The translations under genes were made by a program, and so were the position numbers. Shown one piece after another: positions 8,058-15,643 of a DNA stretch of 42,813 nucleotides. Under the pieces are notes generated by a model. The model was not told the origin of the DNA. It did not search any database and saw only the letters and a list, made by a program, of their open reading frames with translations. Where the stretch lies: positions 1 to 42,813 of the forward strand of contig DDJC01000068.1 in the NCBI GenBank assembly GCA_002339015.1, given 5' to 3'. Positions within the stretch are counted from its first letter, which is position 1, and each line of letters starts with the position of its first letter. Source of the stretch: Burkholderiales bacterium UBA1834 (GTDB lineage Bacteria > Pseudomonadota > Gammaproteobacteria > Burkholderiales > Burkholderiaceae_C).

Positions 8058-8644
8058 GTGCCCGCCTCAACCCTCGGCTGGGCTGGGTGCTGCTGGCCGT
8101 GCTGGCGCTCGCGGGCTTTCTCGCGCTGCAACCTGCGCCGGATGACGATCTCAGCGTTGCGCGCACTGATCGCCCCGAGCGGTCCGCGCCTGGGCAGGTG
8201 CCGTCGCAGGTTCGCCAGGAGCGCAACGCTTTGCCCACAGGGCAACGCGCACAGCCCACCAGCCGATCGGCGAGCATGCCGACACCGCAGCAGGCGCGTG
8301 AGCTGACCTTGTGGGCGGCGGCCTGGCAACGGCGCTCAGCCGAACCCTGGCCGGCCGCACCTGCCGATGCCCGCTGGAGCTGGGCCTCACAACAACCGCC
8401 CCCGCCACCCCCGCCGCCAGTGCAGGAAGCCGCTGCCCCCATGGCGCCGGCCTTTCCCTACGCGTGGGTGGGCCGCTATGTCGATGACACACCCCGTGCG
8501 GTGATTGCCGGGCCCAACCGCACCTGGGTGCTGCGCCAGGGCGACGAGATCGACGGGCAATGGCGCGTGGGCGCCGTGGCCGAGCGCCAGTTGACCGTGA
8601 CCTACCTGCCCCTGAACCAGGACCAGACCGTGGCCTTGAAGTGA
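8054..8644 (+). CDS. GspC/PilP-like connector protein
   Basis: This is a 196-residue protein with an N-terminal membrane anchor (residues 9-23), a long Ala/Pro/Arg-rich periplasmic linker including a run of nine prolines broken by a few residues, and a compact C-terminal domain of about 65 residues (YAWVGRYVDDTPRAVI, VLRQGDEIDGQWRVGAV). That domain resembles the homology-region domain of GspC and the beta domain of PilP, which link the inner-membrane platform to the secretin N0 domain. It lies directly before the secretin, where such a connector is expected. It is shorter than classical GspC and has no PDZ domain. Confidence 0.65.
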   Translation: MSARLNPRLGWVLLAVLALAGFLALQPAPDDDLSVARTDRPERSAPGQVPSQVRQERNALPTGQRAQPTSRSASMPTPQQARELTLWAAAWQRRSAEPWPAAPADARWSWASQQPPPPPPPPVQEAAAPMAPAFPYAWVGRYVDDTPRAVIAGPNRTWVLRQGDEIDGQWRVGAVAERQLTVTYLPLNQDQTVALK

Positions 8645-8646
8645 CC

Positions 8647-10842
8647 ATGATCCACCGTGTTTTCTCATCATCTCTGCTGATGCTGTGCTTGGCCGCTGCC
8701 GCCTTGCTGGCAGGGTGCACCGCGCCAGAACTCAAGCAGGCTCAGACCTTGTCCCAGGCCGGTCAGCATGAGGCTGCCCTGCTCAAACTGCAGCAAGCCT
8801 CTCAGGCCCAGCCCGATGACCTGACCCTGCGCACGGCCTTCCTCAAGCAGCGCGACACCACCGTGGCCTACCTGCTGTACCAGGCCGAGTCCGCCCGCGC
8901 GGCCGATCAGCGGGGCGAGGTGATGGCCTTGCTTGACCGCATCGAGGCGGTCGCGCCTGGCCACCCCCGCGCCTTGTGGCTGAGGGACGAACTCGCACGC
9001 AGCGACCGTCAGCAGCGGCTGATCACCGAGGCCAAGCAGGCTCTGGATGCCAAGCGCTGGCCCAGTGCGGATGCCGCCTTGCGCGCTGTGCTGTCCGAGT
9101 CACCGAGCCACACGGAGGCCCGCTGGCTGCTCACCCAGCTCGATGAGCAGCGTGCCGAGCAGACCCGCCAGCAGAGCTCGCTGCAGCTGGCGGCTGGCGC
9201 CAAACCCATCACCCTGGAGTTCCGTGAAGCCGCCCTGCGCACCGTGTTCGAGACTTTGGCACGTGCGGCCAATGTGAACTTCGTGTTCGACAAGGATGTG
9301 CGCGGTGATGCCAAGGTCACGCTCTTCCTGCGCAACACCTCCGTGGCCGAGGCCTTGCGCGTGATCCTCAACACGCAGCAGCTCGGATCGCGCCTGCTCA
9401 ACGGCAACACCGTGCTGGTGTTTCCCAATACCGTGCAGAAGCAGCGTGAACTGCTGGACACGGTCTCGCGCAGCTTCTACCTGGTCAACGCCGACCCCAA
9501 GCAGGCCCAGGCCCTGATCCGCACGGTGGCCAAGACGCGCGATGTCTTCATCGACGAGCGCCTGAACATGCTGGTGGTGCGCGAGACCCCCGAGGTGATG
9601 CGCCTGATCGAACGCCTGATCGCCGGCATCGACCTGCCTGATCCGGAGGTGGTGCTGGAGATCGAGGTGATGGAGGTGTCGAGCAAGAAGATGGTCGACA
9701 TGGGGCTGACTTGGCCGACCTCCGCGAACTACGGCGTGCCCAACTCCACGGCGGCGATCACCAGCACCTCTGGCCTGCGCTGGAGCGCTGCCAATCCTCT
9801 GGCCGTGGCCACGCTCCGCGGCACGTCCGACGGCACCAACCTGCTGGCCAACCCGAAGATCCGCGCGCGCAACCGCGAGAAGGCCAAGATCCTGCTGGGC
9901 GAAAAGCTGCCGGTGTTCACCACCACCTCCACAGCCAATGTCGGCGTCTCGGCGTCGGTGAGCTACCTGGATGTGGGCCTGAAGGTCGAGCTCGAACCCC
10001 AGGTGCAGCTGGACAACGAAGTCACCATCAAGGTGGCGCTGGAGGTGAGCAGCGTGACAGGCCGTGTGACCGGCCCGGAGGATTCACTGGCCTACCAGGT
10101 GGGTACGCGCCAGGCCACCACCTCGTTGCGCCTGAAGGATGGCGAAACGCAGATCCTGGCCGGCCTGATCAACGACGAAGAGATCCGCAACGCGGCCGGC
10201 TTGCCCTGGCTGCACGATCTGCCCGGGGTGGGGCGCCTGTTCGGCAAGACGCAGGACCAGCGCAACAAGACCGAGGTGGTGATGCTGGTCACTCCGCGTG
10301 TGGTGCGCAACATCAGCCAGGGGCTGATGTCCTCGTTGCCCATGGCCTCGGGCACAGAGGCGCAGCCCGGGGCACCGGCCTGGTTGCTCACCAGCGGTGA
10401 GGCGGGTGGCTCGGTGGGCCGCGGGGGGGCGGGTGCATTCCCTCGTGGCGCCGCTGCACCATCCTCACGCCCCCTGGCCGCCGTGTCAACCGAAGGCGCG
10501 CAGCTGAGCGGCCCGGAAGAGGTACCACCTGGTGCGAGCTTTCAGATCACGGTGACCAACCCAGGCAAGGAGCCGCTGAGTGCTGGTCTGCTGTATGACC
10601 TGGGCAGCTTGAGTGCCGTGACCACGCCGGGTGGCCCGCCTGACAACGGCCGCGTGCAGGTGGATGTGCCGGCGCTGGGCAGCCGCGCCTTCACTTTCCA
10701 GGCCCGACAGGGGACAGGTGCGAGTGAGACCAGCCTGAGCCTGGACAACGGTGCCACCGCCGGCTGGACGGTGCGCATCCTGGGGGCTCCGGATGTTGGC
10801 ACGCCTGCTGCGCCGGGTGACGCCGCGCCTGAACCTCGCTGA
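8647..10842 (+). CDS. gspD: lipoprotein secretin GspD with cohesin-like C-terminal domain
   Basis: This is a 731-residue outer-membrane channel of the T2S-like system. A lipoprotein signal ends in LLAGC (Cys24), so it is probably self-targeting like the liposecretin HxcQ and needs no pilotin. Residues 28-180 are helical, TPR-like repeats. An N0/STN-type domain starts at about residue 188 (ITLEFREAALRTVFETLA) and an N1 domain at about 277. The secretin core runs from about 395 to 560 (LLANPKIRARNREKAKILLG, then DGETQILAGLINDEE and LPGVGRLFG). After a Gly/Ala/Ser linker comes an extra domain of about 95 residues (SGPEEVPPGASFQITVTN, ending TAGWTVRILG) that looks like a cohesin domain. The secretin identity is firm; the cohesin call is moderate. 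Confidence 0.93.
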   Translation: MIHRVFSSSLLMLCLAAAALLAGCTAPELKQAQTLSQAGQHEAALLKLQQASQAQPDDLTLRTAFLKQRDTTVAYLLYQAESARAADQRGEVMALLDRIEAVAPGHPRALWLRDELARSDRQQRLITEAKQALDAKRWPSADAALRAVLSESPSHTEARWLLTQLDEQRAEQTRQQSSLQLAAGAKPITLEFREAALRTVFETLARAANVNFVFDKDVRGDAKVTLFLRNTSVAEALRVILNTQQLGSRLLNGNTVLVFPNTVQKQRELLDTVSRSFYLVNADPKQAQALIRTVAKTRDVFIDERLNMLVVRETPEVMRLIERLIAGIDLPDPEVVLEIEVMEVSSKKMVDMGLTWPTSANYGVPNSTAAITSTSGLRWSAANPLAVATLRGTSDGTNLLANPKIRARNREKAKILLGEKLPVFTTTSTANVGVSASVSYLDVGLKVELEPQVQLDNEVTIKVALEVSSVTGRVTGPEDSLAYQVGTRQATTSLRLKDGETQILAGLINDEEIRNAAGLPWLHDLPGVGRLFGKTQDQRNKTEVVMLVTPRVVRNISQGLMSSLPMASGTEAQPGAPAWLLTSGEAGGSVGRGGAGAFPRGAAAPSSRPLAAVSTEGAQLSGPEEVPPGASFQITVTNPGKEPLSAGLLYDLGSLSAVTTPGGPPDNGRVQVDVPALGSRAFTFQARQGTGASETSLSLDNGATAGWTVRILGAPDVGTPAAPGDAAPEPR

Positions 10843-10848
10843 GCGGAC

Positions 10849-11325
10849 ATGGCGCCCATGCGTACACGCGGCTTCACCTTGCTGGAGATGGTCATCGTGG
10901 TGATGATCGTCGGCATTCTGGCCAGCGCCGCCGTGCCCCTGGCGGCGCTGCACCAGCGGCGCCAGAACGAAGCCGATCTGCGCCAGGGCCTGCGCACCAT
11001 CCGCCTGGCGCTGGATGCCTACAAGAAGGCCTGGGACCAGGGCATGATCGAGAAGAAGGAGGGCGAGACCGGCTACCCGCCCACGCTCGATGTGCTGGTC
11101 TCCGGCGTCACCGACATCCGCCAGAGCACGCCCAAGCGCATCTACTTCCTGCGCCGCCTGCCTCGCGATCCCTTTGCCATGCCCACCTTGCCGGCCGCGG
11201 CCACCTGGGGCCTGCGCAGCTATGCCAGCCCGCCCGATCAGCCACAGCCCGGCGCCGATGTGTTCGATGTGTATTCGCGTGCCGATGGCGTCGGGCTGGA
11301 CGGCACGCCCTACCGGCAGTGGTGA
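10849..11325 (+). CDS. GspG-like minor pseudopilin
   Basis: This is a 158-residue protein with a class III signal (RG/FTLLEMVIVVMIVGILAS) carrying the conserved Glu at mature position 5. The body is GspG-like with FLRRLPRDPFA and a closing DVFDVYSRADGVGLDGTPYRQW, but the calcium-binding loop of true GspG is replaced. It is probably a minor pseudopilin that primes or caps the pseudopilus. It starts 7 bp after the secretin stop. In T2S-like operons of Burkholderiales two or three such short pseudopilins follow the secretin in place of classical gspH-I-J-K. Confidence 0.85.
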   Translation: MAPMRTRGFTLLEMVIVVMIVGILASAAVPLAALHQRRQNEADLRQGLRTIRLALDAYKKAWDQGMIEKKEGETGYPPTLDVLVSGVTDIRQSTPKRIYFLRRLPRDPFAMPTLPAAATWGLRSYASPPDQPQPGADVFDVYSRADGVGLDGTPYRQW

Positions 11326-11341
11326 GGTGCCTGTGAAGGCC

Positions 11342-11746
11342 ATGACCAGCGCCCACCCGCCCGCCGCACAACGGCGGCGAGGCTTCACCCTGATCGAACT
11401 GATCGTGGTGCTGGCCATCATCGGCCTGCTGGCCAGCATCGTGGCTCCTCGCTACACACGCAGTGTGGAGCGCGCCCGTGAAGCCTCGCTCAAGACCTCG
11501 CTGGCCGTGATGCGCGATGCCATCGACAAGTTCGCGGGCGACCGAGGGCGCTACCCAGCCTCGCTCGACGAGATGGTGCAGATGGGCTACCTGCGTGCCT
11601 TGCCGGAAGACCCGCTCACCGGCCGGCGCGACAGCTGGGTGATGCTGCCGCCCTTGCCCGACAGCAGCATGGAGGGCGCCATGGGCGATGTGCGCAGTGG
11701 GGCTTCGGGCCGGGGGCTGGATGGCTCGCCCTATGCGACCTGGTGA
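11342..11746 (+). CDS. GspG-like minor pseudopilin, second copy
   Basis: This is a 134-residue pseudopilin with the peptidase site RRRG/FTLIELIVVLAIIGLLAS and Glu at mature position 5. The body (DRGRYPASLDEMV, ALPEDPLTGRRDSWV) and the ending SGRGLDGSPYATW mirror the previous gene, suggesting the pair arose by duplication. The ATG at 11342 is chosen; in-frame GTG codons at 11327 and 11333 are possible and would shorten the gap to the upstream stop. Its 3' end overlaps the next gene by 26 bp. Confidence 0.85.
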   Translation: MTSAHPPAAQRRRGFTLIELIVVLAIIGLLASIVAPRYTRSVERAREASLKTSLAVMRDAIDKFAGDRGRYPASLDEMVQMGYLRALPEDPLTGRRDSWVMLPPLPDSSMEGAMGDVRSGASGRGLDGSPYATW

Positions 11747-12287
11747 TCCCGGCGCATCGCGCGGGTTCACCTACCTGGCCCTGCTGTGGTGGGTGGCCAT
11801 CAGCGGTGTGATGCTGGCCGCATTGGGCACGCAATGGAAGCAGGAGGCCATGCGTCAGCGCGAGGCCGAACTGGTGTTTCGCGGCGGGCAGATCCAGGCG
11901 GCCTTGGCGGCCTACCAGGCCAATACGCCCGCGGGCCAGCCCAACCTGCCGCTGTCCCTGACGGATTTGCTCGACGACCAGCGGCAGGATCCCGCCAAGC
12001 GTCATCTGCGTCGCGCGTGGGCCGATCCCGTCACCCGCCGCCCCTGGGGCCTGCTGCGCACCCAGGATGGCCGCATACGGGGCGTCTACAGCGAGTCGGG
12101 GCGCGCACCCTTGACGGCCCCAGAGGGCGTTCAGACCTATCGGGAATGGCTGTTCGAGGTGGCTGAGATCGCGCCTGCGCCGGCCGAGGCTGCCTCGTCG
12201 GCCGGTCCGGCAGCACAGCCTTCGGCAGGCGGGCCTTTCTCCGCTTCTCCTGGCGCGGGCCTGGGATCTCAGGCTGCTGCGAGGTAG
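11721..12287 (+). CDS. non-canonical pseudopilin lacking Glu5 (GspK-like tip candidate)
   Basis: This is a 188-residue protein with a pseudopilin-like start, SRG/FTYLALLWWVAISGVMLAA. Mature position 5 is Ala instead of the conserved Glu. In classical systems the tip subunit GspK is the one without Glu5, so this may be the tip protein. The body holds REAELVFRGGQIQAAL, DDQRQDPAKRHLRRAWADPVT and WGLLRTQDGRIRGVYSES, a pattern I recall from T2S-associated proteins of other betaproteobacteria. The C-terminal 35 residues are Ala/Pro/Gly/Ser-rich and probably disordered. ATG 11721 is chosen; ATG 11733 is also possible. It is the last gene of the operon. Confidence 0.75.
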   Translation: MARPMRPGDPGASRGFTYLALLWWVAISGVMLAALGTQWKQEAMRQREAELVFRGGQIQAALAAYQANTPAGQPNLPLSLTDLLDDQRQDPAKRHLRRAWADPVTRRPWGLLRTQDGRIRGVYSESGRAPLTAPEGVQTYREWLFEVAEIAPAPAEAASSAGPAAQPSAGGPFSASPGAGLGSQAAAR

Positions 12288-12321
12288 CGTGAACACGGTG
12301 CAAAGGTCCGCAGCTTTACAT

Positions 12322-12339
12322 CCGTCAACAAACCGTCAC
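12322..12339 (+). promoter_or_regulatory. Pho-box-like site before the epsA-like gene
   Basis: CCGTCAA, four bases (CAAA), then CCGTCAC form a direct repeat with an 11-bp period. Against the PhoB half-site CTGTCAT each half differs at the second and last positions only. A -10-like GACAAT starts at 12350, again exactly 10 bp after the repeat. This same geometry occurs before gspG at 2746. The predicted start of transcription is about 20 bases before the regulator's ATG. Confidence 0.6.
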
Positions 12340-12349
12340 GGGGTGTCCT

Positions 12350-12355
12350 GACAAT
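12350..12355 (+). promoter_or_regulatory. -10-like hexamer of the epsA-like promoter
   Basis: GACAAT matches four of six positions of the sigma-70 -10 box and stands 10 bp after the Pho-box-like repeat, with no separate -35 box. Confidence 0.4.
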
Positions 12356-12382
12356 GGCGCGTCCACAGGGTTGTTCATCTTC

Positions 12383-13222
12383 ATGCAAACAAACGCCACC
12401 ACGTCAGAGCCCTCCGAGTGCCTGCTGCGCATCGTGGAGGCGGCGCCGCAGGTGAGTCGGCGCTACCAGTTCTTCCTGTGGAGCCAGGCTGATTTGCAGC
12501 GCTGGTTGCCGCACAAGCTGCTGGTGTGCGGGGCCTACCACCGCGAGTACCGGGATCTGGTGTTCGATGTGTTCAACAGCGTACCCATCTCCGAAGCCGC
12601 GCTGCGCGGGCTGCAGTCTGCGCGAGAGCCGGCCATCATGGCCGCCATCAAGCGCTGGCACCTGCGCAGGCAGCAGCCCTGCTGGCTGCACCGTGACGAG
12701 TTGCCCGCCGGTGATCCGGTGGCCGACATGATGCGGGACGCCGGCTACCAGCAGTTGCTGGTGCATGGCATGAGCCGGCCGGGGCGCCCTGAAGAGATCG
12801 AAAGCATTTTCCTGTTCGGCTCGGCCGATCATGTGCATGAGGACCAGGCCCTGACGCATGCGGAAATGCTGCTGCCCTGCCTGCACACGACCTACGTGCG
12901 CGTGCACACCACGGAGCGCCAGATGATCGGCGTGGGCAACGCCGCGGGTCCCCATGCGGCGGGGGGCGCCATGGGCAGCACGGCCCGAAGCGGCGGCATC
13001 ACCGAGCGTGAACGCGAGATCCTGCTGTGGGTGCGTGATGGCCTGAGCAATCAGCAGATCAGCGAGAAGCTGGGCATCAGCGCGCTCACGGTGAAGAACC
13101 ATGTGCAGAAGATCCTGCGCAAGCTGGGCGCGGCCAACCGGGCCCAGGCCGTGGCCAAGGCCATGAGCCTTCAGGCCCTGTCGATGCCGTCAGGCGGCCC
13201 CCAGGGCGACCGCAACCTCTAG
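12383..13222 (+). CDS. LuxR-family regulator of the EpsA (PEP-CTERM/exopolysaccharide) type
   Basis: This is a 279-residue transcription factor. The N-terminal domain (residues 10-180; LLRIVEAAPQVSRRYQFFLW, LQRWLPHKLLVCGAY) resembles the EpsA family, known from exopolysaccharide control in Methylobacillus and common in PEP-CTERM bacteria. A linker leads to a LuxR-type HTH at about residues 206-262 (ITEREREILLWVRDGLSNQQ, then TVKNHVQKILRKLG). The ATG at 12383 is preferred to an upstream in-frame TTG at 12371. It is expressed from its own Pho-box-like promoter after the T2S operon. Its stop overlaps the stop of the convergent coiled-coil gene by 4 bp. Its targets may include this cluster, but that is inference. 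Confidence 0.82.
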   Translation: MQTNATTSEPSECLLRIVEAAPQVSRRYQFFLWSQADLQRWLPHKLLVCGAYHREYRDLVFDVFNSVPISEAALRGLQSAREPAIMAAIKRWHLRRQQPCWLHRDELPAGDPVADMMRDAGYQQLLVHGMSRPGRPEEIESIFLFGSADHVHEDQALTHAEMLLPCLHTTYVRVHTTERQMIGVGNAAGPHAAGGAMGSTARSGGITEREREILLWVRDGLSNQQISEKLGISALTVKNHVQKILRKLGAANRAQAVAKAMSLQALSMPSGGPQGDRNL

Positions 13223-13878
13223 CGTTCGGCGGGCGCAGGGTTCAGCCGGGCCGCGTCGATCCGATCCTGGTACTGGGCCTTGAAGTTCTCCAGGCGCACG
13301 CGGCTGGTCTGGATGAAGGGATCGCCTTCGCCCAGTACCTGTGCGATGCCCTTGCGCTCGTAGCTGGTGATCAGCTCCTGCCCGATCTGCACGAGTTCCG
13401 CATTGTGGCGCGTGCACTGGGCCTGGGCGTTGGCCAGGCTCTGGTTGCGGGTTTGCAGTTCCGTCTCGCTGGCCTGGGCTTTTGCTTGGGCGGCCTGCGC
13501 CTGGGCTTTGGTGTCTGACAGCTGCGCTGTCAGGGCCTGCACCTGGGCAAGCAGCTTGGCGCGCTCTTCCTTCAGGGCTTCGGCCTCCTTGCCCAAGGAG
13601 GCCGCGCGAGCCGCTGCTGCACCCGACGATGTGCGCAGCCGCTTGAGTTCGCCTTGCGCCTCGTCCAGTGACTTCTCGGACTGCTGGCGTGCCTGGTCGG
13701 CCTTGGTATGCGCATCCTGCGCCTCGGCCTGTTGCTGCTGAACCTGGCGCAGCTGCAGGCGCAGGCGCTTGATCTGCTCCTGCTCCTTGTCGGCCTGTGC
13801 GTGGGCCGACACGGTGAGCAGCGCCATCATCAGGACAGACACGCCGCGCACATGGCGGCGTACGGGCTGAGGAGACAT
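13219..13878 (-). CDS. exported coiled-coil protein
   Basis: This is a 219-residue protein with a signal peptide (VSVLMMALLTVSAHAQA), so it is probably periplasmic. Residues about 30-165 form a long Gln/Ala/Glu/Lys-rich coiled coil. A short conserved-looking tail follows (ELVQIGQELITSYERKGIAQ, GEGDPFIQTSRVRLENF). I do not recognise a named family. It is the last gene of the tonB/porin array, 7 bp after the porin gene. Its position suggests a periplasmic spacer or adaptor between TonB or the porin and the envelope. A start at 13899, overlapping the porin gene, is possible; the 13878 start gives a better signal peptide. Confidence 0.7.
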   Translation of the reverse strand: MSPQPVRRHVRGVSVLMMALLTVSAHAQADKEQEQIKRLRLQLRQVQQQQAEAQDAHTKADQARQQSEKSLDEAQGELKRLRTSSGAAAARAASLGKEAEALKEERAKLLAQVQALTAQLSDTKAQAQAAQAKAQASETELQTRNQSLANAQAQCTRHNAELVQIGQELITSYERKGIAQVLGEGDPFIQTSRVRLENFKAQYQDRIDAARLNPAPAER

Positions 13879-13885
13879 GGGGCGG

Positions 13886-15595
13886 TCAGAAGCGCACATT
13901 GAGGTCCACCTGCAGTGTGTTGGCCTTGAAGGTCGCGTTGGGGAAGTTGCCGTTGATGGTGGAGTTGATGTTCTCTGCCGCCATGTAGCGCACCGCCAGC
14001 GTGCTGTTGCGGTACAGCCCGTAGGTCAGGCCCAGGATGTAGCCGCGCAGGTTGGTACCGCCCAGCCCCAGGTCGCTGTCGGTAAAGGCGTCCAGCACGG
14101 CGTCCGAGCCCAGGTGGCGGTAGGTGGCCTGCACTTGCCAGTCATGCGCTTCCCGCACCTCGCTGGCGCCCAGGGCCAGCTTGATCTGATAGCCATCACG
14201 CTTGCCGCCAGGGTCGACATTGGCATAGGACGGGAAGGTGGCGCGGCTGCGGAAATCAGAGGCGCTGAAGGCGGTGTTGTTGGCGTACTCGCCCGACAGC
14301 ATGATGTTGAACGGCGCGAAGTGCGTGAACTCGGCCGCGGCCGTCAGCACCAGGGGCTTGAACTGGTAGGCCAGGCCCCAGACCGGTGCCGTGTCCAGCG
14401 CGCCCGACAACAGCGGGTTGGTCTCGAAGACGGTGTTGCCCTTCTGGCGCAGGCCCACGGGGTACTCGTACTGGCCATAGGTCGAGCCGGTGGGCACGCT
14501 GGTGCCCGTGATGGTGTAGTCGTTGTCGGAGCGGCCTTCGAGGTTGTTGTACTGGTAGTAGGCCAGGCCCAGCTTGACGCGGGTGCGCGCGCTGACCTCC
14601 CAGTTCGCGCCGATCTGCGCGCCCCACAGCGAGCGCGAGTTGCGGCTGGGTGGCGAGGCCTCGCGCAGGGGGAAGTAGCCCAGGGTCAGGAAGGGCGCGA
14701 CGCTGGCGGTGGGGTCGACGCGGCGGAAGGTGGCGGCGAAGCCCTCGAAGTTGAGGTTCTCGTTCCAGGTCATCTCGCTGCTGAACCAGGGGTTGGGGAT
14801 GCGCCCGCCCTGGATCGTGACCCAGTCGGCCGGATCGATGCGCACGAAGGCCCGATCGACGAACAACTGGTACTTGTTGAAGTTCTGCCCCATGGTCTGG
14901 TTGGTCGAGACCCGGTCGGTGGCGTTGCCGGTGGCCAGGCGCACGCCCACGCCGATCTCGTCGGTCACCTTGGCGGTCAGGCCCAGGCGCAGGCGCAGGC
15001 GCTCGCGCGCACGGTCGGCCGCGGTGTCGGTCACGGGCAGCGGCAGGTTGGTGCTGGTCAGGCGGTAGGCCGCGAAATCGGGGATGCGGCTGATGCCGTT
15101 GGCGTTGTTGACTTCCGCCGCCAGGTAGGTGAGGGCGGGTGTGTTGTTGTTGCTGGCGTTGTCCTGCTGGTAGCGCACGCGCAGATCGCCTTCGATGCGG
15201 ATGCGGTCCACCCACGACGGCGTCGCATTGGGCACGCCCCAGCGCTCGGCCTTGGCCTGGGCCAGCACTTCTTCCTTGACCTCGTCACGGATCTGGTTGC
15301 GCATGCTCTCGGGCACATAGGGCACGCGCAGCACTGGTTTGCCGCTGGCGGTGGTGGCGGGGGGCGCAGGCTGGGTGGCCACCGTGGCGGCGGCGCGCTG
15401 CTCGGCCGATTTAAGCAGGGCATCGGCCTTCTCGCGGCTGAGCACACCGCTGTCGACCAGGGCGTCGATCAGGTTGCGCGTGGTCTGGCGCAGGGTTTCC
15501 AGGGCCGCGCGGTCGTCGGCGTGGGCGGCTGGCGCCGTCAGGGCCAAGGCCAGGGCCGTGAGGGCGGGCCAGCGTTGCAGTGTCTTGAGGGTCAT
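13886..15595 (-). CDS. putative outer-membrane porin
   Basis: This is a 569-residue protein with a signal peptide (LTALALALTAPAAHA), a helical periplasmic N-terminal segment (residues 25-120, ending in RDEVKEEVLAQAKAERWG), and then a beta-barrel. Alternating aromatic strands such as RIRIEGDLRVRYQQ, FVRIDPADWVTIQGGRIPNP and VKLGLAYYQYNNLEGR are visible, and the chain ends in LQVDLNVRF with the C-terminal Phe needed by the BAM machinery. It fits the 'putative porin' family (Pfam Porin_5). It is co-directional with tonB (48-bp gap). The substrate is unknown. Given the Pho-box-like sites nearby, phosphate or phosphorylated compounds deserve thought, but nothing in the sequence proves this. Confidence 0.85.
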   Translation of the reverse strand: MTLKTLQRWPALTALALALTAPAAHADDRAALETLRQTTRNLIDALVDSGVLSREKADALLKSAEQRAAATVATQPAPPATTASGKPVLRVPYVPESMRNQIRDEVKEEVLAQAKAERWGVPNATPSWVDRIRIEGDLRVRYQQDNASNNNTPALTYLAAEVNNANGISRIPDFAAYRLTSTNLPLPVTDTAADRARERLRLRLGLTAKVTDEIGVGVRLATGNATDRVSTNQTMGQNFNKYQLFVDRAFVRIDPADWVTIQGGRIPNPWFSSEMTWNENLNFEGFAATFRRVDPTASVAPFLTLGYFPLREASPPSRNSRSLWGAQIGANWEVSARTRVKLGLAYYQYNNLEGRSDNDYTITGTSVPTGSTYGQYEYPVGLRQKGNTVFETNPLLSGALDTAPVWGLAYQFKPLVLTAAAEFTHFAPFNIMLSGEYANNTAFSASDFRSRATFPSYANVDPGGKRDGYQIKLALGASEVREAHDWQVQATYRHLGSDAVLDAFTDSDLGLGGTNLRGYILGLTYGLYRNSTLAVRYMAAENINSTINGNFPNATFKANTLQVDLNVRF

Positions 15596-15643
15596 GGTGT
15601 ACAGCGTCTGGATCGTTGTTCAGGGTGCCGGCTGCTGGAGGCC

